From Oscillospiraceae bacterium (GTDB taxonomy: Bacteria; Bacillota; Clostridia; Oscillospirales; Oscillospiraceae), in contig CADBWQ010000008.1 of assembly GCA_902798545.1 (NCBI GenBank), forward strand, positions 1-64,000: a stretch of DNA of 64,000 nucleotides. The letters run 5' to 3'. Below, one piece after another: positions 36,459 through 45,474 of the stretch. The notes beneath the pieces were generated by a model that was not told the origin of the DNA, searched no databases, and saw only the letters and a list, made by a program, of their open reading frames with translations. The position numbers and the translations under genes were made by a program. The first letter of the stretch is position 1, and the number at the start of each line of letters is the position of its first letter.

Positions 36459-38051
36459 CTACCATCCAAGATACCGGTAGTCCGGATCGTCCCATCGCGT
36501 ACTGTAGTGCAGACCGTCATAACCCATCTGATCCCGCAGGAGCGCATAACGCGGCGCATAGAGCTTTCGCTCTTCACTGTAGTAGGGCTGCTGCATATAC
36601 CATTCCAGCTCTTCGCCTTCCAGGCAGGCTGCCCTTCGCCACGCGCCCTCAGAGCTCTCCCAGAGCTCATTGTCGACCTCGCATTCCGGATGAAGCTCCC
36701 TGTAGTGGTCCACCTGTTCCGGCGGCACCGGGCAGGAAGCGAAAGCCCCGAGGTAAAACCGCTCCAGATCCAGGTTGTAAATCGGCGAGATATCGGTCAG
36801 ATACGGGCAATGCCCGACATTCAGGTGCTTGAGGTTCTTGAGTCCCGCCAGAGGAGACAGATCATCGGTCATGGAATAAAACAATTCCAGGTATTCCAGA
36901 TTCTCGCAGTCCGCCAGCGGAGTCAGATCCCCAAGCGGGTTCATCGCGATGATCAGGACTTCGAGATCCGGCATATACCGGACAAAGGAGAGGTCCGTAA
37001 TCTGCTCGTTGTGTCCGATGTCGAGATACTTCATTTTCGTAAAGTACTTGAACACAGCCACATCGCGGTCTCCGAGCGCGCCGCCGATCGACGGGCTGGA
37101 GGCAAGGATCCGCGTCACATTCGTCCGGGCGGTGTAGGCTTCTCCAAAATTGATGCGCCAGACCACCTCGGTATCCGGCAGGGCATCCCGGATCGTCTCC
37201 ATATTCTCATTGCTGACACCGCAGGTGTCCATCAGCAGCAGTTTCAGGTTTGGCATGCATTCCGCAATCTCCAGGACCTCCGGCCAGCTGTCCCCGATGT
37301 TGTTGTAACTGATATCGACTTCCTCGTCCTCAAGCGTCAGCGGAACATCGTAGAGGGTGAAGCTGTAATGGATCTCCGCCTCCGGCGCCGCTTTTTCCAG
37401 CGCACGGATCAGTGACCAGGAGGGCGCATTCTCCCTCTCATCACTGCCCAGGTCAATGGTTTTCAGACCCCGCAGGCACGCGATGGTGTCCATAGCCGCA
37501 CGGATCCGGTTGGGGGAGACATCGGTCAGATCCAGTGCTGTTTCATCCAACACGCTGTCTTTCCCAAGGAGCCTGCAGTGGTATTCAAAGTCGATGTCCG
37601 GATAAACATCCCGGAATTGAAGCAGTGTGGCCGGAGAGAGGCCGTCCCTGTCGCTGCCGAGGTTCACGGATCGGAGCTGCGGCAGATATGCCAGTTTCTC
37701 CATCGCTTCTTCCGCCTCCGCGTCCTTCAGACCGGTCAGGTCGACTTCATGGATGTTGTTCGCCGCGCTGATATCTCCCGGGAACATGACCGTATAGGTG
37801 ACCTCCACCTCCGGATGCCGTTTGGCCCAGTCCGCGAGTTCCTCGTAGCAGGTACTGCCCGTAAAATCCGCCGCGATCAGCTTTTCAAATCCATCCAGCT
37901 TATCCAGATCCTCCGGTGTGACGACCGCGGCAATGCTCTGTACATTGTCCTTTACAGTCCCGCTGGAGAGCTCCACCTTCGCAGCGCAGCCGCACAGGGC
38001 AAAGGCCGAGACACACAGGATCGTATATAGTAATTTCAGCGTCTGCTTCAT
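36459..38051 (-). CDS. Leucine-rich-repeat lipoprotein, longer paralogue
   Basis: The 530-residue protein has a signal peptide with a likely lipobox (AFALCGC). Two LRR blocks follow, one from about residues 40-210 and one homologous to the downstream paralogue. The C-terminal module is the same: PVPPEQVDHYRELHPECEV, LEWYMQQPYYSEERK and APRYALLRDQMGYDGLHY. Segments such as YFTKMKYLDIGHNE and MPDLEVLI are almost identical between the two proteins, so a recent or conserved tandem duplication is clear. It lies 8 bases downstream of the GtrII-like gene and presumably sits on the cell surface. Confidence 0.85.
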   Translation of the reverse strand: MKQTLKLLYTILCVSAFALCGCAAKVELSSGTVKDNVQSIAAVVTPEDLDKLDGFEKLIAADFTGSTCYEELADWAKRHPEVEVTYTVMFPGDISAANNIHEVDLTGLKDAEAEEAMEKLAYLPQLRSVNLGSDRDGLSPATLLQFRDVYPDIDFEYHCRLLGKDSVLDETALDLTDVSPNRIRAAMDTIACLRGLKTIDLGSDERENAPSWSLIRALEKAAPEAEIHYSFTLYDVPLTLEDEEVDISYNNIGDSWPEVLEIAECMPNLKLLLMDTCGVSNENMETIRDALPDTEVVWRINFGEAYTARTNVTRILASSPSIGGALGDRDVAVFKYFTKMKYLDIGHNEQITDLSFVRYMPDLEVLIIAMNPLGDLTPLADCENLEYLELFYSMTDDLSPLAGLKNLKHLNVGHCPYLTDISPIYNLDLERFYLGAFASCPVPPEQVDHYRELHPECEVDNELWESSEGAWRRAACLEGEELEWYMQQPYYSEERKLYAPRYALLRDQMGYDGLHYSTRWDDPDYRYLGW

Positions 38052-38059
38052 AGATTTCC

Positions 38060-39679
38060 TCAGGGATTATATTCCCTTGCTCCATCCGTGTCATCCGGAC
38101 CTGATCCCATTTTCACAACCATGATCCCATCCAGGAGCTGTATGCAGCCCTCCGTGGGATAGGCCGGCATTTCCTGTACCCGGGGATCCTCCTGCATCAC
38201 ATTCCACGTGCTCCAGTCCGCCATCACGGCCGGATTGTCCAGCAGGTAGCGGAAATACGCCGCATAGGCATTATAGTTATAGGACGACCTTGCCTTCACG
38301 ATCGGAGAAGCCGCTTCACAGCCGGTGATGTCGTAATATGCTTCAAAACCCGGGATTTTTTCGTTCAGCTGATCACTGATGCCCACAAGAACCAGCGGTG
38401 TCTCTCCGGGCTTATAGTCCTCCTGCTCTTCCAGACGGTACAGGACCCGGGTCATCAGAGACCGCGCCGCCTCCTGCTCCAGTGTTTTCTTGGTATAGAC
38501 AGTATTCGCCGTCTGGATATTGGAACAGAGCAGCGCCAGTACCAGCACCGTGCCTGCAATCACAGCAAAGCCAGGTTTCTTCTCCCTTGGGGCCAGAAAA
38601 GGCGGCAGCAGGCACAGCACATAGAAAAGCCAGAAGGAGAACTTCATCAGATCATGCACATTCCGCGAAAAGCTCAGCTGTGCGGTGTTCATTCCGATGG
38701 GAAGCAGAATGAGCAGAAGTCCGCACAAGAGCTTTTCTTTCCCGCCGGTTTTTCCTTTCAGAAACCACATCAGCAGGCTGCCCAGCCATGCCAGCGCCAG
38801 CAGGAAGTTGATCCCCCGGACAATGGGCTCAATGTGTGCTTTATCCGGGTTCCAGAACGCCCAGCTCCAGGTCTGATATACATGTCCGATCCGTTCGAGA
38901 AGCGATGCGGAAACTGCCTGATCAACACTGTTATAGCTGTCCATGGCAAGGTTGATTTCCTTGAGGCTGCACATCATGCGAATGCCGAGCCAATAGAGCA
39001 GCGCACCGCATCCGAGCATCACGATTGCCCGGAGTCCCTTCCGGAACACAGATGCGGCACGCTCTCCCCGCAGCAGCGCGGCCACACTGAGAAGCATTGC
39101 GAGCGTCACCGGAACAGAAACCATACTCTGATAGGTCCCCATACAGCAGGCGGTGAGCAGCGCACCCGACAGCACACCGGGCCAGCCGTAACGGTCCCAG
39201 CAGAAAACCGCGCACACGCCCAGCAGCACCGCGAAGAGATCTGCATCCATCTCATAGAGATAGGTCGCTGTCATAGCGACGGTTGTAATGTTGACGGTCA
39301 GGATTCCGGCTACAAGGACGGGGAAGAGTCTTCCCCGGATCCGAAACAGCTTCGCCGTCAGATATGCAGAAAGACCCAGCCAGAGAAGGCTCAGCAGCCC
39401 CAACTGCCAGGGAGCAGCGATCACGCCGCGGAAGAGGCGGCGGTAGAGAACAATGCCCGGCCGCCCCAGCTGCATCTTCCAGTAGGTTTCCACACGGTCT
39501 GCCACGAGGGCGTTCAGCATATCGTGGGAAAAGCTGGCGTTCAGAAAACCATAGGCGTGCGCGGCAAGACCGAGGCCGAAAACCGCCGCAAAACACAGCA
39601 GCAGGATGTTTCGTTCCTCTGTACCGCTGCGGCCGTCCAGCCAGCCCTCCGATATTCTGCTTTTCCAGTCTCCGCTCAT
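38060..39679 (-). CDS. GtrII-type membrane glucosyltransferase-like protein
   Basis: The 539-residue protein has about ten transmembrane segments and a soluble C-terminal ~130 residues. The N-terminal region (HAYGFLNASFSHDMLNALVADRVETYWKMQLGRPGIVLY) and the overall layout resemble the glucosyltransferase GtrII family, which transfers glucose from a lipid carrier to surface glycans. It is the first gene of a three-gene operon with the two LRR proteins. The family is moderately sure; the acceptor is unknown, and the neighbouring LRR proteins or a surface glycan are candidates. Confidence 0.75.
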   Translation of the reverse strand: MSGDWKSRISEGWLDGRSGTEERNILLLCFAAVFGLGLAAHAYGFLNASFSHDMLNALVADRVETYWKMQLGRPGIVLYRRLFRGVIAAPWQLGLLSLLWLGLSAYLTAKLFRIRGRLFPVLVAGILTVNITTVAMTATYLYEMDADLFAVLLGVCAVFCWDRYGWPGVLSGALLTACCMGTYQSMVSVPVTLAMLLSVAALLRGERAASVFRKGLRAIVMLGCGALLYWLGIRMMCSLKEINLAMDSYNSVDQAVSASLLERIGHVYQTWSWAFWNPDKAHIEPIVRGINFLLALAWLGSLLMWFLKGKTGGKEKLLCGLLLILLPIGMNTAQLSFSRNVHDLMKFSFWLFYVLCLLPPFLAPREKKPGFAVIAGTVLVLALLCSNIQTANTVYTKKTLEQEAARSLMTRVLYRLEEQEDYKPGETPLVLVGISDQLNEKIPGFEAYYDITGCEAASPIVKARSSYNYNAYAAYFRYLLDNPAVMADWSTWNVMQEDPRVQEMPAYPTEGCIQLLDGIMVVKMGSGPDDTDGAREYNP

Positions 39680-39768
39680 TATTTCGCCTCATAGTATCGG
39701 ATTTATCCGTTTATTTATAACTGTAATCCATACTACCACACACAGCAGAAAAACACAAGTTGAGAAGA

Positions 39769-39804
39769 AAAACCAGGTTGCTCAAACAGGAGCAGCCTGG
39801 TTTT
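39769..39804. terminator. Bidirectional terminator
   Basis: A 15-bp stem (39769-39783 with 39790-39804) with one wobble and a 6-base loop. On the minus strand it runs into TTTTTCTTCT, ending the TRAP transporter transcript. Confidence 0.8.
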
Positions 39805-39820
39805 GTTCGATTGATAATTA

Positions 39821-41797
39821 TTATGCTGCAGGTCCCGCGCTGCGTCTGGTGCCAAGATACTGCCATGCAAAGGCAGCTGCGAAGACTACGATACCAATTA
39901 CATCGGTAAGCGTTCCCGGATACATCATCAGAAGGCCGCCTGCCGCAAAGAGAATGCGGATCAGCGGATTCATCTGACGGAACAGGTATCCGTTCAGCGC
40001 GCCTGCCACACCGAACATCCCGACGAAGGACGTGATGACGACCATCACAACCTGTACCGCAGTGGTGTCCACAAAGAGCATCGCCGGATTCAGTGCAAAA
40101 ATATAGGGGACAATGAAGGCCGCAATTGCGAGCTTTGAAGCATTGAAAGCCGTCTTCATGGGCGGCGCCTTCGCGATGGCGGAACCGGCATAGGCGGCCA
40201 GCGCAACCGGCGGGGTGATGTCAGCCACAATACCGAAGTAGAACACGAAGAAATGTGCCGCAACCTGGGGGACCCCGATGGTGATAAGGATCGGCGCGCA
40301 CGTGGAGGCCATGATGCAGTAGTTCGCCGTGGTCGGAACGCCCATGCCCAGAACGATGCAGCAGAGCATTGTGAGCAGCAGCGCAATCATAATGTTTCCG
40401 CGGGAGATGGTGACCACCGCGGTGATGAGTTTGGATGCAAGCCCGGTGGAGGTGATGGAACCCGCCACAAGACCAGCCATGGCACATGCGACAGCGACTG
40501 TGACACAGCTCTTGGCGCCCGCTTCCAGTGCATCAACGAATTTTGCGAGTGTCAGATTGTCGCTCTTATCCCCGCTCTTGGTCATATTGGAAACGACGTT
40601 GTTGAAAAGACCGACCAGAATCGTAATCACGATGGCGACCGCCGCAGAAAACTGCATGGTGCGCTTGTTCGTGGCGACCAGCCATACAAGTACCACCAGT
40701 GGCAGGAGCAGATACACCCGGGGAAGGAGCTCAAGCAGACGGGGCAGCTCATTGCGGGGGATACCCTTCAGGCCCAGTTTCTTGGCTTCCAGGTGAACCG
40801 CAATGTAGATGCCGGTGAAATACAGCACCGCCGGGAGAATCGCCTTCAGTGCGACCTGGCCATAGGGAATACCCATGTACTCGGCCATCAGGAAGGCGGC
40901 CGCACCCATAATGGGGGGCATGATCTGGCCGCCGGTGGAGGCGGCGGCTTCCACCGCACCTGCAAACTCGGGTTTATAACCGGTCTTCTTCATCATCGGG
41001 ATCGTGACAGAGCCTGTCGTGACCGTATTGCCGACCGAGGAGCCGGACACCATGCCGCAGAGAGCCGAAGAAATAACCGCAACTTTTGCCGGTCCGCCGG
41101 AAGACGCGCCTGCGATGGAATTTGCAAGGCTGATGAAGAAGTTCGATATTCCTGTTCGTTCGAGGAACGCACCGAAGATGATGAACACCACGATATACTT
41201 GGCGCAGACATTGATCGGCGTACTCATCATGCCCGTGGTGGTATAGAACAGGTCATAGATGACCTTTCCGAAACGGACATTGGTAAATGCATAGATCAGC
41301 AGGATACCAACCACGCACAGGATCGGAATTCCGACACATCGGCGGCAGAGCTCCATATAGGCAAGGATCGCCACCACCGCCATTACAACCATCTTCGGGT
41401 CACGGGTGACACGGGCGGCAAGCTTGATGATGGAGTGGGCGTTCAGTGCACAGTAAAAGAAGGGAATCGCTCCGACAATCAGAATCACAATATCATACCA
41501 GGGGATATAATTGGGGCGAACATGCTTCTTGCTGATGGGATAGTTCAGATATCCCAGAACGAGAATCAGTCCGAGGAAGAGGTTCAGCTTCTCCTCCGGC
41601 ATCATGGTGCTGAAGAGCGTGACCCAGATACAGTAGACCGAGAATGCCGCGCAGAGATAGCGTATAATCTTACGGGGTACCCCTTCCCAGATTCTGACAT
41701 TCGACTCGCGGTCATACTTCTTCATCATCTCTTCGACATCCTGTGCGGTGCCGACTTCGATCTCTTCCGTCTGAGCGTTTAGTTTTTTCTCTGACAC
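39821..41797 (-). CDS. TRAP transporter fused permease (DctQM type, TAXI system)
   Basis: The 658-residue polytopic protein fuses the small (DctQ-like) and large (DctM-like) TRAP membrane subunits, as is usual for TAXI systems. Large-subunit motifs are SGSSVGNTVTTGSVTIPMMKKTGY, AAASTGGQIMPPIMGAAAFLMAEY and GMGVPTTANYCIMAS. It drives ion-coupled uptake of small organic acids such as dicarboxylates or amino acids. I chose the GTG at 41797, 10 bases after GGAGG; an upstream ATG at 41845 has no site. It follows its binding protein. Confidence 0.92.
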   Translation of the reverse strand: MSEKKLNAQTEEIEVGTAQDVEEMMKKYDRESNVRIWEGVPRKIIRYLCAAFSVYCIWVTLFSTMMPEEKLNLFLGLILVLGYLNYPISKKHVRPNYIPWYDIVILIVGAIPFFYCALNAHSIIKLAARVTRDPKMVVMAVVAILAYMELCRRCVGIPILCVVGILLIYAFTNVRFGKVIYDLFYTTTGMMSTPINVCAKYIVVFIIFGAFLERTGISNFFISLANSIAGASSGGPAKVAVISSALCGMVSGSSVGNTVTTGSVTIPMMKKTGYKPEFAGAVEAAASTGGQIMPPIMGAAAFLMAEYMGIPYGQVALKAILPAVLYFTGIYIAVHLEAKKLGLKGIPRNELPRLLELLPRVYLLLPLVVLVWLVATNKRTMQFSAAVAIVITILVGLFNNVVSNMTKSGDKSDNLTLAKFVDALEAGAKSCVTVAVACAMAGLVAGSITSTGLASKLITAVVTISRGNIMIALLLTMLCCIVLGMGVPTTANYCIMASTCAPILITIGVPQVAAHFFVFYFGIVADITPPVALAAYAGSAIAKAPPMKTAFNASKLAIAAFIVPYIFALNPAMLFVDTTAVQVVMVVITSFVGMFGVAGALNGYLFRQMNPLIRILFAAGGLLMMYPGTLTDVIGIVVFAAAFAWQYLGTRRSAGPAA

Positions 41798-41822
41798 TTG
41801 CTCATCTCCTCCGATGGAATAT

Positions 41823-41847
41823 GGATGCGGATCCCGGATCCGCATCC
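41823..41847 (-). terminator. Stem-loop between TAXI binding-protein and permease genes
   Basis: A perfect 9-bp stem (41823-41831 with 41839-41847). A second GC-rich inverted repeat lies nearby at about 41861-41890. These could stabilise the binding-protein mRNA; no long T-run follows. Confidence 0.5.
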
Positions 41848-41929
41848 GTAAGAACGAAAAGCAGGGCGCCGTATAAGCGGCGCCGCTGCATCAAGAAAGC
41901 GCTAAAGATTTGTAATCCGGCTACAAAGA

Positions 41930-42910
41930 TTACTCCGCGGGAACCTCAATGCCCTTGTCGGCGAAGTACTGCACAGCACCGGGATGATAGGGAACACCGA
42001 CGAAGGAAGAGGCAAACTCCAGGCTCAGCTCGTTGGCCTTGTCATGGACCTTCGCCAGGTCGTCAAGGTTCTCATAGACACCGCAGAGGAAGTTGTAGAC
42101 ATCCACATCTGCAACATCGTTGGAGGCAATGACCACAGCACTGACGGCAACAGTCGTTGCATCCTCAGGCATACCATAGGTATCAGCGGGGATAACAGCT
42201 TTCGCGTAGAACGGGGAAGCCTCGATCAGGGCGTCGATGTGCTCATCATCCAGACTGACCAGATAAACGCTCTTGCTTGCTGCAAGGGATGTGATGGCTG
42301 TGGTGGGAGCACCGGCAACCACGAAAGCGGCATCAATCTGGCCGTCCTGCAGAGCCTCAGCGCTGTCGGCGAAGGACTGGTAGGTGGGCTTGATGTCATC
42401 CTCCGTCAGACCATAGGCACCGAGGACGTCGATTGCGTTGAAGTACACGCCGGAGCCGGCGGCACCGATGGAGACAGCCTTGCCCTTCAGATCAGCAACC
42501 GTCTTGATGTCGGGGTTCAGGGTAACGATCTGGACCTGCTCCATGTAAAGGGGAGCAACAATGGAGAAGTTGGTGACAGCACCAATCTCTTCAAAGGTGC
42601 GCTCTCCGGCATAGGCATAGGCCAGAACGTCAGACTGGGAGAAGCCCAGCTGTGCATCGCCGATGTCAATGGCATCGATGTTGGCAGCGGAGCCGCCGGA
42701 GGTGATGGCCGTGACATTGGTGCTGGTGACATCGCTCACCTTCTGCGCCAGAACGCTGCCGAAGCCGTAGTAGGTACCAGCTTCGCCACCGGTGGTGAAT
42801 GTTACCTTGCTGCCGCCGTCTTTCGGGGCAACAGCGTCATCTGCAAATGCCGTTACGCCGAGGGCGCAGATCATGGCAAGCGTGAGCAGAATTGCGAGTA
42901 TTTTTTTCAT
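41930..42910 (-). CDS. TAXI-family TRAP solute-binding protein
   Basis: The 326-residue precursor has a signal peptide (…GVTAFADD) and the TAXI signature region TFTTGGEAGTYYGFGSVLAQKVS, then ITSGGSAANIDAIDIGDAQLGFSQSDVLAYAYAGERTF. It delivers an organic solute to the fused permease. ATG 42910 follows GGAGG; the frame extends further upstream but without a site. No lipobox cysteine is present. The ligand cannot be told from the sequence. Confidence 0.92.
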   Translation of the reverse strand: MKKILAILLTLAMICALGVTAFADDAVAPKDGGSKVTFTTGGEAGTYYGFGSVLAQKVSDVTSTNVTAITSGGSAANIDAIDIGDAQLGFSQSDVLAYAYAGERTFEEIGAVTNFSIVAPLYMEQVQIVTLNPDIKTVADLKGKAVSIGAAGSGVYFNAIDVLGAYGLTEDDIKPTYQSFADSAEALQDGQIDAAFVVAGAPTTAITSLAASKSVYLVSLDDEHIDALIEASPFYAKAVIPADTYGMPEDATTVAVSAVVIASNDVADVDVYNFLCGVYENLDDLAKVHDKANELSLEFASSFVGVPYHPGAVQYFADKGIEVPAE

Positions 42911-43045
42911 GTTGTTTTCCTCCTTTATCTTGCGAGTTTTAATAAAGTGCTGTATTATATTACAACAAAATCTTATAGAATGCAAGAGTAAATGTGTGAC
43001 AATATTTAAATATACTTGTATACAATTATTCTGTTGAGGAATCAT

Positions 43046-43915
43046 ATGAATGTAAAACTGATTGCATTCGATCTGGACGGAACACTTCTGGACAGTGAGA
43101 AGCATCTGCCGCCGGAAAATCTCGCCGCACTGCGGGCCGCCTATGACATGGGCATCGTGCTGGTTCCAGCCACAGGGCGGATCCTGAAAGCAATTCCGGA
43201 TGAGCTGATGGCACCAGGTCTCTTCCGCTATTTTATTTTCGCCAACGGCGCGGAGGTCTATGATCTTCAGGAGCAGCGGGCACTACACCGCGCAAGAATT
43301 GAGCCGGCGCTCGCCATCCGGCTGTGCGAATACATGGACACTCTCCCGGTCCTGTACGACTGCTACCGCGGCGAACGAGGCTATATGACTGCATGGATGT
43401 ACGATGCTGCCCCGGCTTTCTTTGAGACCGAGCCTCATATTCTGAAGCTGATCAAGAGTCTGCGCCTTCCGGTTCCGGACCTGAAAGAGAACATCCGTAT
43501 GTCCAATATTCCACTGGAAAAGCTCCAGATGTTCTTCCGGCCGGAGCATATGGATGAACGGGCACGCCAGCTGCAGGAAATTCCGAAGCGCTTCCCGGAG
43601 CTTATGGCCTCCTCTTCTCTGAGCAACAACATCGAAATCAACAGCGCCCGCGCCGGGAAAGGGAACGCCCTGAGGAAGCTCTGTGAGCTGCTGCACATTG
43701 ACTGCGCTGACAGTGTCGCTTTCGGCGACGGTCTGAATGATGCGGATCTGCTCCGTGCCGCCGGTCGCGGCTGTGCCATGGAGAACGCCTTTCCACCGCT
43801 CCGGGAATGTGCAGACGTCATCGTCGAGAGCAACAACAACGCCGGCGTCGGGAAGGAGATCTTCCGTCTTCTGCGCAGCGAAAAAGGAATTGGCAAAATT
43901 AAGAATTTTTCATAG
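43046..43915 (+). CDS. Cof-type HAD phosphatase
   Basis: The 289-residue protein has HAD motif I at the N-terminus ([14 protein letters not shown], nucleophile Asp and general acid Asp), motif II ATGR, and motifs III/IV at [13 protein letters not shown] and [13 protein letters not shown]. It has the C2B-type cap of Cof/YidA phosphatases, which act on small sugar phosphates and cofactors. ATG 43046 is preceded by GAGGA. It is divergent from the TAXI gene. Substrate unknown. Confidence 0.9.
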   Translation: MNVKLIAFDLDGTLLDSEKHLPPENLAALRAAYDMGIVLVPATGRILKAIPDELMAPGLFRYFIFANGAEVYDLQEQRALHRARIEPALAIRLCEYMDTLPVLYDCYRGERGYMTAWMYDAAPAFFETEPHILKLIKSLRLPVPDLKENIRMSNIPLEKLQMFFRPEHMDERARQLQEIPKRFPELMASSSLSNNIEINSARAGKGNALRKLCELLHIDCADSVAFGDGLNDADLLRAAGRGCAMENAFPPLRECADVIVESNNNAGVGKEIFRLLRSEKGIGKIKNFS

Positions 43916-44003
43916 CATTTTCAGACCGTTCGCTGTATAATACAGTCTAAGTTCAGAGTACAAGTATATTATGAACCTTATGATTGACCATTGGAGGGTA
44001 ACT

Positions 44004-45350
44004 GTGAAAAACACAATTCGGATTTTCAGTCTGTTATTGACCATTGCCGTGCTGGCCTCGATGCTGACCGGCTGCTCTCTTCTCCGGAGAAACGCCCCCG
44101 GCGCCGCGGTTACCGTGACAGAAACCGCCACCCCCACACCGGTTGCTGTCCAGACGCCGGTTGCAACCCCGGTACCAACCCCGACCCCCACACCGGTAGC
44201 CACCCCGACGCCGACACCGGCTCCCACGCCCACTCCTACGCCGGTAGCCACCCCGACGCCGACACCGGCTCCCACGCCTACCCCCACGCCGAAGCCGGCC
44301 GTGTCCAATCTCCCTGTCATCACCAAGAGCCCGACGGATGAGACCGTCCCGGTCGGCGGCAAGTGCCAGTTTGTCGCGAAGTATGAGAACGCCAAATGGG
44401 CTGAGTGGCATTTCGTGAGTCCGGACGGAACCCGCGACATCGACTATGTTGCTGCTCAGAAAGAGTTCCCGAACCTGAAGATCGTCAACGGCTATGCCAA
44501 GGACATGACGCTCGACAACATTCCTGAGGCGCTCAACGGCTGGAAAGTCTACTGCCGTTTCAGCAACGATTCCGGCTCTGCAAATACGGAGAAAGCCAAA
44601 ATCACCGTGAACGGTCCTGCTAACGGAACCACGGGTACCGGCATCCCGAAAGTCACCAAGAGTCCCACCGGAGAAACCGTACAGGCTGGCGGCAGCGCCT
44701 GGTTTGTCGCAAAGTATGAGAACGCCATCTGGGCGGTCTGGCATTTCGTGAGCCCGGACGGTACACAGGATCTTGCCTACAGCGATGTCGGCGGACAGTT
44801 CCCCGGCCTGAAGATCATCGGCGGTGATCAGAGCACCCTGCAACTGCAGAACATTCCCTCAGAGCTGAACGGTTGGAAGGTCTACTGCACTTTCCGAAAC
44901 AACATGGGTTCTGCAAACACCTCCCAGGCTGCCATCACAGTCAATGGCTCCGCGACCGCTCAGAATGTGACGCCGAATCAGCCCTCCGGCACGGTTATCG
45001 TTCTGCAGAACAACACCGATTATACCGGGACCTTTGTCGAACCGATTGCCGGACGCGGCACGATGCAGATCTCCAACGCCTCCGGCCGATATAACGTTTA
45101 TGTCCGGTGGTCCGGCAGTGCTTATGACTATGCGGAATGGACCTTCAGCGGGACTTTCAGCGATAACGGCGTTCTTACCTACACAGACGCTGTCATGACC
45201 ATCGTCGACATGGAAAAGAACACCTCGACCATTCAGTTCCAGAACGGCTCCGGAACACTTACATTCAAAAACAGCAGTCCGAGCGGTGTGTACTGGACGG
45301 AGAACCGGCAGGAGGCTTCCGCCAATAACACCTTCTTCCAGAAGCAGTAA
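44004..45350 (+). CDS. Surface lipoprotein with Pro/Thr-rich stalk and two duplicated domains
   Basis: The 448-residue protein is exported and lipidated (LTGC, Cys24). A Pro/Thr/Ala stalk runs over about residues 34-95. Two tandem ~100-residue domains with near-identical motifs follow: [12 protein letters not shown]…[20 protein letters not shown] and [12 protein letters not shown]…[20 protein letters not shown], each with NGWKVYC. These look Ig-like. A different C-terminal ~110-residue beta-rich domain ends at YWTENRQEA. The GTG at 44004 is used because GGAGGG lies 5 bases upstream and a signal peptide starts there. No enzyme motif is seen; a wall-spanning binding or adhesion role is inferred. 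Confidence 0.82.
   Translation: MKNTIRIFSLLLTIAVLASMLTGCSLLRRNAPGAAVTVTETATPTPVAVQTPVATPVPTPTPTPVATPTPTPAPTPTPTPVATPTPTPAPTPTPTPKPAVSNLPVITKSPTDETVPVGGKCQFVAKYENAKWAEWHFVSPDGTRDIDYVAAQKEFPNLKIVNGYAKDMTLDNIPEALNGWKVYCRFSNDSGSANTEKAKITVNGPANGTTGTGIPKVTKSPTGETVQAGGSAWFVAKYENAIWAVWHFVSPDGTQDLAYSDVGGQFPGLKIIGGDQSTLQLQNIPSELNGWKVYCTFRNNMGSANTSQAAITVNGSATAQNVTPNQPSGTVIVLQNNTDYTGTFVEPIAGRGTMQISNASGRYNVYVRWSGSAYDYAEWTFSGTFSDNGVLTYTDAVMTIVDMEKNTSTIQFQNGSGTLTFKNSSPSGVYWTENRQEASANNTFFQKQ
44193..44288 (+). repeat. 48-bp tandem repeat encoding the Pro/Thr stalk
   Basis: Two adjacent near-identical 48-base units (44193-44240 and 44241-44288) encode the 16-residue unit [16 protein letters not shown]. Shorter related repeats precede them from about 44130. 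The array is a likely site of length variation. Confidence 0.85.
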
Positions 45351-45395
45351 TCCCTCATCCGCGAAATCGGCTATACCTGAAAATGAACCAATACC

Positions 45396-45437
45396 AACAG
45401 GGCCTGTATCGCCGCCTTCGGTGATACAGGCCCTGTT
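45396..45437. terminator. Bidirectional terminator
   Basis: A 19-bp stem with one wobble (45396-45414 with 45419-45437) and a 4-base loop lies between convergent genes. Confidence 0.85.
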
Positions 45438-45474
45438 CATGATATCATCAGGTATTCCGATATATTCTGTCTTC

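Noticed and set aside
36443..36670. Upstream extension of the shorter LRR gene
   Set aside because: The extension runs out of frame through the end of the longer paralogue; a good ribosome site and signal peptide start at 36442.
44130..44300. Repeat array considered as a CRISPR-like or mobile element
   Set aside because: The repeats are in frame within a lipoprotein gene, encode a PT-rich stalk and have no unique spacers.
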